Source: Actinomycetes bacterium (GTDB lineage: Bacteria; Actinomycetota; Acidimicrobiia; Acidimicrobiales; Bog-793). Taken from it: a stretch of 33,059 bases of DNA. The stretch covers positions 1 to 33,059 of the forward strand of contig JAKBPI010000027.1 in NCBI GenBank assembly GCA_021829645.1, given 5' to 3'. Of the stretch, positions 1 to 8,310 are shown piece after piece. The notes below the pieces were generated by a model. The model worked only from the letters and a program-made list of their open reading frames with translations, was not told the DNA's origin and did no database searches. How positions within the stretch are numbered: the stretch's first letter is position 1; each line of letters starts with the position of its first letter. Position numbers and translations under genes: made by a program.

Positions 1-89
1 CTGCCCGAGGTTTTAGAACTAAGGAAGGATTCAAGACCGCAATCTACTTCCACTTAGGTGGACTTGATCTTTATCCCGCAGCTTCATGA
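1..89 (+). mobile_element. Possible C-terminal tail of a transposase, cut by the window edge
   Basis: One frame is open from the left edge to a TGA at 87-89, giving a 28-residue tail that contains GFRTKEGFKTAIYFHLGGL. The pattern of an aromatic-rich GFR segment, then an AI-F-LGGL segment, then a stop recalls the end of ISL3-type (IS204/IS1001/IS1096) transposases. The sequence just after the stop (CACCCACACAAAAG) also recalls the 3' ends of such elements. This is recall of family style, not an alignment. Most of the element would lie to the left of the window and no terminal repeat can be verified here. It could instead be the tail of an unrelated gene. Confidence 0.3.
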
Positions 90-450
90 CCTGGGACACC
101 CACACAAAAGTCGGTAGCGCCGAAAAAGTTATAAAGGCAAAAGTCATTTTCAGTATAATAAATATTTATTGCAGTTTTAATGTCTTGGTAATGCTTCATG
201 CAGCACATATAATTTTTTACTCCAGACCTCTAAGTAGAGAATAATTATTTCTCTATATGTAGATTTTATAGTTAGCCAAAGTTAGCTATAGAACTGATGT
301 CCATAGGATGTCAAGCATGCCATTTTGAGGTCATTTGCCATGCTGACTTAATAATAGAGTATATATGCTATAGAAATATTACATAGATAACGCTAATTGT
401 ATTCAGCTACTCTATTATAAAACCATTATTTCTGTAAAAATTATACAGGT
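90..450. other. AT-rich intergenic stretch, no gene seen
   Basis: No open frame of convincing length or codon use is seen on either strand. The DNA is strongly AT-rich, unlike the core genes after 12300. It lies downstream of the lipoprotein gene on the minus strand and downstream of the possible transposase tail on the plus strand. No clear T-tract terminator was found. Confidence 0.5.
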
Positions 451-1542
451 TTACTTTTGTGCTGCGTTCAAACTTTGTTCTATAGAATTTACGAAAATTG
501 AGGGAAAAGCAACAACAGTGGATGGAGGCAGTACGCTAGTGGTATAAGTAAGGTGGTTGTGCGTATTAACGGATATATTATCACTACTATTTGTAAAGGA
601 AGCAGCATGGAAAAATAGAGTGGCGCTGGTAGGTAGATTACTTGAAGTGAAGGTCAATGTAGCCCGCAGTACATCGCGTTTTAATGCGAGAATTTGAGCT
701 TGAGTCGGCATTTGGGTAGTGCTGTTAGATTGTATCTGTGGGTACAATCTACCCAGTTGAGCTCTCAAATTACTGTCAATAGTCCACTTAAAAATATCAA
801 AGGCATTGGCTAAAAGCTTCATTGTCGTTATGCCATTGGTGCTAGTTACTGTTGTGGTAAGCACTTTTGGTAAAGCAGTTTTTAAATCTGATAAAAGTAA
901 GGGAAGGAATTGCCTTATCTTGTCTTCTACGGACATAACTTTTGGCGTATTGAGGTGAGTCTGTACTTTTATTGCTGATGCCAAACTTAATATTAGCGAG
1001 TTTGGGATACCATACCAAACTGGCCGTAGTAGGAGAGAAAGATAGAAAAAGGTATTTTTTGTACTGGATGTGTAATGAAGTGGTAAATTGGTCATATTGG
1101 CAACGTTGACTTTCAAGTACACGTGGCCAAATTTATGATTTACTACGGTAAACATAAGGCTTGTAATTAAGTTTGAAGAGTAATAGAGAGAAATAAGATA
1201 CCTGGAGACCGGAGAGTTATTTATAGAGCTGATACTTTTAGTTATGACTAAGTGAGAATGCGGAAGAAGTGACAGTAAAGCTAAATCGGTACGTTTTTGT
1301 TTCAGAGGGGTCGTTGACGAAAATATGTTATCAGTTATTTGCATAGATAGAGTGTCTGAAATACTGCGAGAAGAGCGCAGCAAGCTAAGAGCATCTGTAA
1401 AGACACTCATTTCGTTGGTTTTTCCTTGATGAGCGTGCGTAACGCTGCCTGTCGTTCCGGATGAGCATGATGCTGCTATCAGGGAAATTACGAGTAGAGA
1501 TGCAGCAATAAAGTATTTATATTTCTTTGTCGACAAATGCAT
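451..1542 (-). CDS. Predicted secreted lipoprotein of unknown function
   Basis: The 363-residue product begins with a basic stretch (KKYKY) and a hydrophobic segment at about residues 11-25, ending in a lipobox-like IAAS-C. Cys26 is therefore the likely lipidated residue and the protein is expected on the outer face of the membrane. After it comes a Ser/Thr-rich linker and a body rich in Ser, Thr, Leu and Asn. No catalytic motif or known domain was recognised. The overall size and signal resemble solute- or polymer-binding lipoproteins of actinobacteria, but that is only a shape argument. The ATG at 1542 places the signal peptide correctly. Base composition is AT-rich compared with the window's core genes, which may point to acquired DNA. 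It has no obvious operon partner. Confidence 0.7.
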   Translation of the reverse strand: MHLSTKKYKYFIAASLLVISLIAASCSSGTTGSVTHAHQGKTNEMSVFTDALSLLRSSRSISDTLSMQITDNIFSSTTPLKQKRTDLALLSLLPHSHLVITKSISSINNSPVSRYLISLYYSSNLITSLMFTVVNHKFGHVYLKVNVANMTNLPLHYTSSTKNTFFYLSLLLRPVWYGIPNSLILSLASAIKVQTHLNTPKVMSVEDKIRQFLPLLLSDLKTALPKVLTTTVTSTNGITTMKLLANAFDIFKWTIDSNLRAQLGRLYPQIQSNSTTQMPTQAQILALKRDVLRATLTFTSSNLPTSATLFFHAASFTNSSDNISVNTHNHLTYTTSVLPPSTVVAFPSIFVNSIEQSLNAAQK

Positions 1543-2361
1543 ACGTGCTATTGTAGCATTTGCCGAGTGTCGAAGTATATTTTAGAAAATTTTCTGCCAA
1601 AATCACTTATCTTCATTTATACAACCACAGATAATATTTGAGTATTGGTAAGTCAAAGACCAAAATACGCATGCAATATTTTGGCTTGTGAATCTTACGT
1701 GCAAAAGATTTATCGTCTTTTCTCTTCGGGCTATCTAAGCCAGTCCGGTTGGCTTGCCCCCATAATTCGGTTTACCTCCTGTGTCACTGCAACACCCATC
1801 AAACTGCCATTGTCAACTTATTGGCATTGGTGGTCTTGAAGAACTCTCTGGCGTAATACCCCGTCTCTTCCCGGATTTGAAGAGAGCACATAATGTACTA
1901 CGTATGCACTTTACCAAATGACGTCGGCATACTCTCTGTTTTTGTAATGGCATCTTCCATCCCTTTGATGGCTGGAGGGTAAAGTTATTATATATATAAT
2001 GTATATATTTTTTATAGGACACAGAGCATGCAACTGGTTTCAGTGTCATTGAGGACGGTCATAATGGAGTCTCGTTGCGTTCAGAAGCAAAAAATAGGGA
2101 AGTTGTAAGCGGGCAGATGTTTACATAGCTCATTTTAAACTTTGTCAGAGACTATGTTGCGCGTTCGGATCCTCCTTTTGGGTGGGTGCAAAGTATCCAT
2201 AAGAAATTGCATACCCGGGTTTTGTCGCTTGCATCAGTATGTCAAACTGGGGTTGTTGTGATAAAAATGTATCTTGGGTGTTTGCAGTATTTTACGGCGT
2301 GACCAAATTGTCTTTGCTTCGTAAGCAGAAAAGTATCGAGAGGAGTGCCATCGCGGCTTTT
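1543..2361. other. Gene-poor stretch between lipoprotein and DUF1697 gene
   Basis: About 820 bases hold only short frames on both strands, none with a recognisable domain, a good ribosome binding site or actinobacterial codon use. The first 180 bases should carry the promoter of the minus-strand lipoprotein. The AT-rich run around 1985-2015 (TATATATA) stands out. I see no RNA gene. Confidence 0.5.
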
Positions 2362-2907
2362 ATGGATGTACCGACACAGTATGTGGTTTTGCTTCGCGGT
2401 ATAAATGTCGGAGGCAACCGGTTGATCAACATGAAAGACTTAAAATCTTCACTGGAAGATGCCGGTTTTATCGAAGTGAAAACGTATATCAATTCCGGCA
2501 ACGTACTTTTGAAAAGCAATCTTTTACCGGAGGAAGTAAGCAGGTTAGTGCAAGGCAATATTCAGGCTGGCTTCGGGTATGAGGTTGACGTACTGACGCT
2601 CACCGGGGAAGATTTGCAAAATATTGCCGGTGCAATACCTGAGAACTGGACTAACGACGCGACTATGAGATGCGACTGTTTGTTTTTATGGCATGATGTT
2701 GACACGCCGGAAGTATTAAAGAGTTTTGAGATTAAAGAGGGCATAGATCGTGTTATGTATCTCAAGGGGGCCGTCGTATGGTCTTTGGACAGAGAGAATG
2801 CGGCTAAAAGCGGACTCCGGTCGCTTATCGGAACGGATCTTTACAAGAAAGTAACCGTACGCAATTGTAATACCGTGCGTAAGCTGGCCACGCTTATCAA
2901 TGACTAA
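2362..2907 (+). CDS. DUF1697 family protein
   Basis: The 181-residue product matches DUF1697 in style: it opens with YVVLLRGINVGG, followed by an INMKDL segment, a TYINSGNVLL segment and the C-terminal TVRNCNTV segment, the usual landmarks. Length fits the family (about 170-185). The function of DUF1697 is not established. The frame is open further upstream, to 2239, but that extra 41-residue lead has no family counterpart, so the ATG at 2362 is preferred. No good Shine-Dalgarno sits at the right distance: an AGGAG lies at 2341-2345, about 16 bases away, so the exact start is uncertain. It stands alone among non-coding flanks. Confidence 0.82.
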   Translation: MDVPTQYVVLLRGINVGGNRLINMKDLKSSLEDAGFIEVKTYINSGNVLLKSNLLPEEVSRLVQGNIQAGFGYEVDVLTLTGEDLQNIAGAIPENWTNDATMRCDCLFLWHDVDTPEVLKSFEIKEGIDRVMYLKGAVVWSLDRENAAKSGLRSLIGTDLYKKVTVRNCNTVRKLATLIND

Positions 2908-3477
2908 CAATTGCAACTGTCGCATCACGGCACGGTTCCTTTCGGGTCATTTACGATCCGCCGTATGTAACCTTCATTGCCGGAGGTATGTTCTTGACTC
3001 AAATGATGTGTACGCTCATCATTGAAAAATGATCGTACTTATGACAAGTATTCAATCCACAAAGTTAGTTCAAGGATATTTTGTGCCTTGGCAAGGCGTC
3101 AACAATTGGTTGATCTGGAATTGTGCCATCGAACGGTCGAAATGGGATAAAGTTCTCCAATGGGAGTCAGCGTGCTCTAAAGACACGAGGCTTACCCGGG
3201 GCCGCAGCCGACCTCTCTCAGTCGGAACCAATAAACGCGTTGTAAATCTTTTGATATACAAGAGCCCAATAGCGCTTTGATATAATGTTCACAAGAGCCT
3301 GTCCGGATATTCATTGACGTCGTGGGACTGGATTGTTGCGCTCTTTCTGAGTGAGGATACCGAGTGAATAGGACAAAATGACCTCGACGGTTCCGTGGAG
3401 AAGCTGATAATTGCGGCAGTCAAAATGTCATGGAGTAACCGCAAGAGGTGGTTTGTTGTTTTTGGGAACCATCGCGG
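2908..3477. other. Gene-poor stretch with a small perfect hairpin
   Basis: No credible gene was found. Frames such as plus 3029-3280 and minus 3070-3261 overlap each other and match nothing recognisable. A perfect 7-bp inverted repeat with an 8-base loop (AATGATG at 3002-3008, CATCATT at 3017-3023) lies about 100 bases after the DUF1697 stop, without a T-tract. A GC-rich segment at 3190-3240 contains a small CCGAC/GTCGG hairpin. The region looks like decayed DNA next to the YdeI-like pseudogene. Confidence 0.4.
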
Positions 3478-3788
3478 TTATTCCTTTGGAATTGAGAATC
3501 GCTTGCACCAAGGACTGATTGCCTTGTCCGTTCTGTGAATACAGCCGATCCGGCAGCAGGACCGGCGGGATCCTTTTCCAGAGATTTAACAAGGCGTTTG
3601 ACGTGTGCATCTCTGGTTTTTTGTTGTTTTACGGAAATACTCCGGCAAATCCACTCATTGCGTGTCAACGGTGTAAGACTTCGCCACATTGCCGGTACAT
3701 CAGGATTGACGAAGAGGCTTTTCTTCACGGCTTCCGATAACGCGTGAACGGTACCATGTGCCGGTTCGGTTGACTGCATCGGTTTCAC
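3478..3788 (-). pseudogene. YdeI/OmpD-associated family gene, frameshifted
   Basis: The minus-strand frame starting at 3788 encodes WRSLTPLTRNEWICRSISVK followed by KTRDAHVKRLVKSL. This is the characteristic segment of the YdeI/OmpD-associated (bacteriocin-protection) family. The family then continues with a Gly-Lys-Arg-Arg-x-Cys-Cys stretch ending in GC-HR. Here that continuation is present but in another reading frame: at about 3575-3590 the sequence switches to one reading GKGSRRSCCRIGCIHR, which stops at 3478-3480. In the original frame the text after EKD is family-unlike (DPAGPAAG) and runs to 3420. The break sits at GGAAAAGGATCC. It is therefore either a one-base indel mutation or a sequencing error. 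Function of the family is poorly defined. Confidence 0.68.
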
Positions 3789-3872
3789 AGCTTGCTGGCA
3801 AGTTTAGTGGTGCAAGCCAATGCGATATTTCAAATTATCCGCTTGGTCAAGTTCTCTTCGTCGCAAAATCTC

Positions 3873-3903
3873 CTCATGGCGGTGATGCCATGAGTAGATT
3901 TTT
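3873..3903 (+). terminator. Perfect 8-bp hairpin with a T-rich tail
   Basis: CTCATGGC (3873-3880) pairs perfectly with GCCATGAG (3887-3894) across a 6-base loop, followed by TAGATTTTTA. This has the form of an intrinsic terminator on the plus strand. No intact plus-strand gene lies just upstream, so it may mark the end of a lost gene or insulate the RloA gene from read-through. Confidence 0.5.
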
Positions 3904-4063
3904 ATGGTCCAAAACAAATCCATGTCGACAAATATAGAAAAAACGTAAATAGGCTTTCTGGCAGAAAAAAATCATAAAAAAGAGACCAATGAGGCAAATA
4001 TTTTTAAAATTAAGCGATTTTTTCGTATAAAAGAACTTTTATTTTTCAAAACACTGCTGTAGC

Positions 4064-5374
4064 ATGGAGTTTATGCTCATTGACTTTACGGTGAAAAACT
4101 ACCGATCTTTTAAAGAGGCAGCCACTCTGTCCCTTGCCGCTCAACCTCTAAAAAATGACGGTATAGCCATATACTCCACCGAGTTTGGTCACAAGATCTT
4201 GCCGGCAGCGGGTATTTACGGCGCAAATGCCAGCGGTAAATCAAATATCCTGAAAGGTCTCTCGTACGTAGTTTTTGCTATTCTCAACTCGAACAATGTA
4301 AGTTTTCCCATCACTAAGCATCCGCTTTTGCAGCCATTTATGCTTGACAGGCAAACCCAAAAAGAGCCGGTTCACTTTGAGATATCTCTGTGGGACAAAG
4401 AGCAAATTTCTCAATATAACTATGCATTCCAAGTACACGGCGACGCCATTGTGACTGAATGGCTTGAGGTCATTGATCGGCCAAGCAAAAAGAGACGTTC
4501 ACGTATTATTTTTGAAAGAGAAAATAATACTTTCACCTTTCATCCAACCGAAGGAGAGCGTTTGAAGCGGCTAAAAGGATTTGTGGCAAATACAGCCTTG
4601 GCGCTTAATGTCTTTGCCAATTTTGCCGACAGTTATTCCCGTAGGGTCGTCACCATACTGCAAAATATAAACTTTGTGGACGCGAATAATATGAGTTCTC
4701 TCATGATGTATGCCTTGGAACGTTTGCATGACGACGAAAAATTGAAAAGTCAAGTTGTCAACTTTATAAGAAACTCAGACATAGGTATTCAAGATATTTC
4801 TATTGACAGATCTGAGATGAACTTGGGAGAAGCCTGGGCACAATTGCCAAAAGAATTGCAAGGGATACCTATTTTGAATACTGCTCCCGGGTATAGGTAT
4901 GAATTGTATTCTCGGCATTCCATATATGGCGCAGAAGGGAGCAAACAGAAAGAAGAAAAAACTTTTCATTTTGGAGACGAATCCCGCGGTACGAATAAGC
5001 TTCTTTCTTTGAGCGTGCTCTTGTTTGAAGCCCTGAATGAAGGGAAAACGGTATTAATTGATGAACTAGGGTCAGGTTTGCACCCCCATTTGACTAGGAA
5101 AATAGTGGAACTCTTTCAGAGTCCCGTTTCGAATAGATTCGGTGCTCAACTTGTTTTTGCCGGTCACGATGTTTTGCTTATGGAGACAAATTCGCTAAAC
5201 CGGACACTTGATTTACGACGGGATCAGATCTGGTTTACCGAGAAAGGAGAAGACGAGTCCTCGGAGATGCGATGTCTGGTGGAGTATAAAAGCAAAAAGG
5301 AGCACGAATTCGCCAAGCGATATTTGGAAGGCAGATTCGGTGCTGTTCCCATGTTTAGTTTTGAGAATGCATAG
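4064..5374 (+). CDS. rloA: RloA/AbiL-like AAA family ATPase (COG1106 type)
   Basis: This is a 436-residue ABC/SMC-type ATPase of the AAA_15/RloA kind. Visible motifs, numbered from ATG 4064, are: an N-terminal strand FTVKNYRSFKEAATLSL typical of the group; Walker A GANASGKS at 53-60; a signature-like ESRGTNKLLSL at 306-316; Walker B VLIDELGSGLHP at 330-341; and a switch His in FAGHD at 365-369. Between Walker A and the signature lies the usual long, less conserved insert. The next gene, 10 bases downstream on the same strand, is RloB-like. The pair therefore matches the RloAB/AbiL arrangement, in which the ATPase is thought to sense or regulate and RloB to be the effector. Homologues usually start MLI, so ATG 4073 is an alternative start; neither start has a well-placed Shine-Dalgarno. 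Confidence 0.88.
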   Translation: MEFMLIDFTVKNYRSFKEAATLSLAAQPLKNDGIAIYSTEFGHKILPAAGIYGANASGKSNILKGLSYVVFAILNSNNVSFPITKHPLLQPFMLDRQTQKEPVHFEISLWDKEQISQYNYAFQVHGDAIVTEWLEVIDRPSKKRRSRIIFERENNTFTFHPTEGERLKRLKGFVANTALALNVFANFADSYSRRVVTILQNINFVDANNMSSLMMYALERLHDDEKLKSQVVNFIRNSDIGIQDISIDRSEMNLGEAWAQLPKELQGIPILNTAPGYRYELYSRHSIYGAEGSKQKEEKTFHFGDESRGTNKLLSLSVLLFEALNEGKTVLIDELGSGLHPHLTRKIVELFQSPVSNRFGAQLVFAGHDVLLMETNSLNRTLDLRRDQIWFTEKGEDESSEMRCLVEYKSKKEHEFAKRYLEGRFGAVPMFSFENA

Positions 5375-5384
5375 TAAATAAAAG

Positions 5385-6068
5385 ATGCCTAAAAAGTACA
5401 AGACGCTCCCGAAGCGTGATAGCAGAGAAGAGCGTAAAAGGTTTGTCATTTTTGTAGACGGGAAGACAGAAGCAATTTACCTAGGCAATTTTAAATCAAG
5501 AGGCAGTTCAATATGTTTCGATATTAGATGTAATGGAATAACAACTTCTTCGCTGTTGCAGTATGCCTGCAAGCCACAACGCAAAAAGGAATGCAAAGGA
5601 TACGATAAAGTTTGGGTAGTTTGTGATCGCGATAAGGATCAAAATAATAGTGATGATATATTCAATCAGTCATACGTGAGAGCAGAGAATAACGGCATAG
5701 AGGTCGCCTATTCAAACGATGCATTTGAGTTATGGTTTTTACTGCATTTTGAAGATGTGTATAGCTCGATGCCCAGAAGCGACATTAGTGAAAAACTGAA
5801 GAAGCATATACCTGGCTATAACAAAGCACAGAATATTTATGAAGATCTCACAAAAGAGAATCGGTATAACGATGCTGTCAAGAGAGCAAAAAAGCTCATG
5901 GAAAGTGTCGATTCCAAAAATCCCGCTGGTGCTAATCCCTCAACCAAAGTGTATCTGCTTACGGAAGAACTTCTGAGTCCTCTAAAGAGAATTCGGAGTA
6001 AATTGACAGACACTGTGCCCTCTCGCATGTGCACAGAATCACTCTCTTTGAGAGACCAATTATCCTAA
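5385..6068 (+). CDS. rloB: RloB-like protein, candidate TOPRIM-type nuclease partner of RloA
   Basis: The 227-residue product shows the RloB family landmarks. There is a basic N-terminus, then VDGKTEAIYL at 24-33 where most members have a CEGKTE-type motif. VVCDRDKD follows at 78-85 (acidic D-x-D), then FELWFLLHF at 114-122, the family's most distinctive segment, and NPSTKVYLL at 184-192. The order Glu-Gly, then D-x-D, resembles a TOPRIM fold and suggests a nucleic-acid-cleaving effector. Here the first acidic residue is Asp rather than the usual Glu. It is co-directional with the RloA ATPase, with 10 bases between them, so co-transcription is expected. The stop codon lies inside a 12-bp inverted repeat. 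Role in phage defence is inferred from the family. Confidence 0.87.
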   Translation: MPKKYKTLPKRDSREERKRFVIFVDGKTEAIYLGNFKSRGSSICFDIRCNGITTSSLLQYACKPQRKKECKGYDKVWVVCDRDKDQNNSDDIFNQSYVRAENNGIEVAYSNDAFELWFLLHFEDVYSSMPRSDISEKLKKHIPGYNKAQNIYEDLTKENRYNDAVKRAKKLMESVDSKNPAGANPSTKVYLLTEELLSPLKRIRSKLTDTVPSRMCTESLSLRDQLS

Positions 6069-6101
6069 ACCGATAGTTGATACAGCTACCGGTTTAGGAT
6101 A
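6061..6101 (+). terminator. Perfect 12-bp inverted repeat at the end of the rloAB pair
   Basis: TATCCTAAACCG (6061-6072) pairs perfectly with CGGTTTAGGATA (6090-6101) across a 17-base loop. The rloB stop codon lies inside the left arm. The position fits a transcription terminator, but no T-tract follows (AAAGTG), so it may be a U-tract-less terminator, an mRNA 3'-end stabiliser or a protein-binding site. Confidence 0.5.
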
Positions 6102-6177
6102 AAAGTGTTCTCGCTGTGATGCAAAAGTAAAAGTTTTGCAGCAAAAGCTCCCGTACTAATCTGCCTACGGAATACTG

Positions 6178-7071
6178 CTACTTACCTACGGGTGTCATTG
6201 TGACGTTGTACATGCCGGATATTTGAATAGTCCGGCCATTAGTTAAGTTGACCGTCAAACTCGGAACTTCACCCAGTGAAGGGCTGTTGCCCAATACCTC
6301 ATTGTAGGTGTTAGTGCTAAAAATATTACCGGAAACTATAAAGTTGCCGCTTTGTCCCGGAGCCGGTTTAGCCACATATCGTCCGGCACCGATATCTTGT
6401 CCTACTACCCAAGTACCTGCTCCCAGAGTGACAGGGGTATGAGTGCGTATGTAAGGTGTTGTCACGGGGGTAAAAGTGACTTGGCTCAGTCCTGATATTT
6501 GGATCTGGTCACCTTTCACTATTTGTACTCTGATAGAAGGTACCCCAAGTCCGCCTGAACCGCCAAGTCCGCCTGAAGTGCCAAGTATTTCATTGTATGT
6601 GTTTGCGTTAAGATTGTTGTTATTCACTATAAAGTTACCGCTTTGTCCCGGGGCAGCGGTAACGTTGTAGAGCCCTATGGCAACATTGGTTCCCGCTGAA
6701 AACGTGCCGGCCCCTAAAGTTACTTGCTTTCCCTCAACTTTTCTCACATCTGAGGCGGGGTGGGATTTTTTATCTGACTTTCGAATTGCTTTTTTCGATT
6801 TTTTTTCAGACTTCTTATTGGATTTCTTATCCTTTTTCTTTGATTTCGAAACAGCCTTTTTATGTTTCTTGTCGGTACCGTGATGCTTGGAGTGTGTAAT
6901 GAAGACATCAAGTCCGGCTTGGGCAGAGGAGGTTATCGGTAAGGAGTTTGTCTCGGTTCCTTGTCCGGGATCGGTGTTACCCGGGGTGCTGGTAGAAATG
7001 ACCAGTATACCAACGGCCAGTGCCAGCGCCAGGAAGGAGCGTTTGGTAATACTTCTGAATCCTTTGTTCAT
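6178..7071 (-). CDS. Secreted protein with Lys-rich linker and two repeated beta-rich domains
   Basis: Starting at ATG 7071, which has AAAGG seven bases upstream, the protein has 297 residues. Residues 1-28 form a signal peptide (basic NKGFRSITKRS then hydrophobic LALALAVGILVIS). Residues 68-103 are a very Lys-rich linker with no long hydrophobic run. Two copies of an about 80-residue module follow, at 117-203 and 214-295. Each contains VTLGAGT, then an A/G-rich strand with G-x-Y, then PGQSGNFIV, NTYNE and IQISG. The G-x-Y and PGQSGNF pattern resembles small secreted beta-sandwich repeats in other Gram-positives, but I cannot name the family. The basic linker could bind anionic wall polymers or DNA; this is inference. 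The frame extends upstream to 7176, but that lead has no signal peptide. Confidence 0.8.
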   Translation of the reverse strand: MNKGFRSITKRSFLALALAVGILVISTSTPGNTDPGQGTETNSLPITSSAQAGLDVFITHSKHHGTDKKHKKAVSKSKKKDKKSNKKSEKKSKKAIRKSDKKSHPASDVRKVEGKQVTLGAGTFSAGTNVAIGLYNVTAAPGQSGNFIVNNNNLNANTYNEILGTSGGLGGSGGLGVPSIRVQIVKGDQIQISGLSQVTFTPVTTPYIRTHTPVTLGAGTWVVGQDIGAGRYVAKPAPGQSGNFIVSGNIFSTNTYNEVLGNSPSLGEVPSLTVNLTNGRTIQISGMYNVTMTPVGK

Positions 7072-7159
7072 TTGTTGCCTTTCTGATTTTTGTATGCTTA
7101 TGTCACCGTATATATCGGCTGAGAAAGCATAAACCATGGCTGTATCATGAATGTAGTGA

Positions 7160-7262
7160 CATAATTTTATGTGCATGGTGATCAGGAATATCTTCAGCCC
7201 ATAAGCCGTATGTTGTTCCGAGGGGTTCCCGTTTGGCTTTCCTCTCTGAGGAAAGCAACGCG
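7160..7262 (-). promoter_or_regulatory. Structured 5' leader of the Lys-rich repeat protein gene
   Basis: About 100-190 bases upstream of ATG 7071 the minus strand carries a perfect 9-bp hairpin (GCTTTCCTC/GAGGAAAGC, plus 7236-7256, 3-base loop). It is followed by CCAAACGGGAACCCCTCGGA and then GGCTTATGGGCTGAAG. The order of a hairpin, a CCAAAC segment and a GGG-TGAAG segment loosely recalls the c-di-AMP (ydaO/yuaA) riboswitch, which often precedes secreted cell-wall genes in actinobacteria. The conserved distal part (CAGCTAAC-like) is not visible, so a riboswitch is only a possibility. Confidence 0.25.
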
Positions 7263-7726
7263 GTATGTAGTTTGCGGTTACTTAGGCATTGCCTGACCAT
7301 AGGTCTTGACTTAAATAATTAAGCGCGCTTATTGCTTAAACCTGATCAAAGTTGCTTGGCTACGCGTCACACAAAGGCTTCTCTCCGTATCATTTTTGCG
7401 CTGATGTCAATAGCCGGGCAACATGAGATGACGGCATTAGCGGGCTTCCTAGTGAAGAATTTCAGGAAGGCGCCAACTTTGTCATCAAGGCGGCCCTCAA
7501 TTAAAAGCCGTGATTTTGAGAGTAGAGTGAGACGCATCGGATGTCGACACCTCCCGGGTGCCAAGTTGCGTTTCGAACGCCATATTTCCAGGGAACCTTC
7601 CTGTGTTGCAGCCAGTGTTTCTATGAATAAGCTTTGAGTATGATCCGGGCAAAAATACTCGGTAAAATCAGAGAAAGACTTGGAATGCTCAGTGGGTAAG
7701 TTGATAGACAAAGCGGAAGAAATGTC
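7263..7726. other. Gene-poor stretch before the EVE-domain gene
   Basis: Two overlapping opposite-strand frames cover this stretch (plus 7332-7637, minus 7367-7855). Neither shows a known domain, and the minus one runs antisense into the EVE gene, so I call neither. The promoter of the EVE gene must lie in the last part. Confidence 0.4.
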
Positions 7727-8143
7727 ATGAAATATTGGATAGGTGTTGTCACAAAAGACCATGTGCAACGCGGGATAAGCCTTGGTATAGCACAGATCGG
7801 GCACGGTAAAGCTACCGACTTGAGACGTATGCAGGCAGGCGACTACCTCGTGCACTATTCGCCAAAAGCAACTATTGGCACAAAGACGGTTTTACAGGCA
7901 TTTACGGCGCTGAGCCGTATTTCGGACTCGGAAATTTATCAGGCAGATGAAGGCAATTTTAATCCTTGGCGTCGCAGGGTAGAGTATCTGTCTTCCGTAG
8001 ACGCCCCCATACGGCCGATGCTGGCAAATCTCAGTTTCACAAAAGGGAAAACGAATTGGGGCTACGCCTTTCGTTATGGTTTCCTCGAAATGACAGAAAG
8101 TGATTTTTATACCATAGCTCAAGAAATGCAGGCGGAACTATAA
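7727..8143 (+). CDS. EVE domain-containing protein (UPF0310/PUA-like)
   Basis: The 138-residue product is an EVE-domain protein. It opens with MKYWIGVVTKDHVQRGISLG, then IAQIGHGKATDLRRMQAGDYLVHYSP, the usual start of UPF0310 members, and ends with GYAFRYGFLEMTESDFYTIA, the usual C-terminal strand and helix. EVE domains have a PUA-like fold and are thought to read modified bases in nucleic acids. Some occur with restriction or defence genes, but stand-alone small ones like this have no settled role. A purine-rich GGAAG lies about eight bases before the ATG. It is a single gene about 1.6 kb after rloB, so a functional link to the defence pair is possible but not shown. Confidence 0.88.
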   Translation: MKYWIGVVTKDHVQRGISLGIAQIGHGKATDLRRMQAGDYLVHYSPKATIGTKTVLQAFTALSRISDSEIYQADEGNFNPWRRRVEYLSSVDAPIRPMLANLSFTKGKTNWGYAFRYGFLEMTESDFYTIAQEMQAEL

Positions 8144-8310
8144 GAGATAAGGGTCCGGATATGGCTTTTCTGCGTCCCCAGACAGCCCCGGACTGTTGAT
8201 CCGGCAGTTGAGTAATAAGTGGCAGGCAAAGAGAGAGGGAAGTCGCTTGGTCTAACACACGTTCAATTTGTTTTGCCGGCCATCGCGGCTTTCTGTTCCG
8301 GACAGGTACG

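Noticed and set aside
3029-3280. Plus-strand 83-residue frame (and its minus-strand shadow)
   Set aside because: There is no recognisable domain, no ribosome binding site, and an equally long frame lies on the other strand.
7367-7855. Minus-strand 162-residue frame
   Set aside because: It runs antisense into the well-supported EVE gene, has no domain and has Cys/Ser-rich shadow-like composition.
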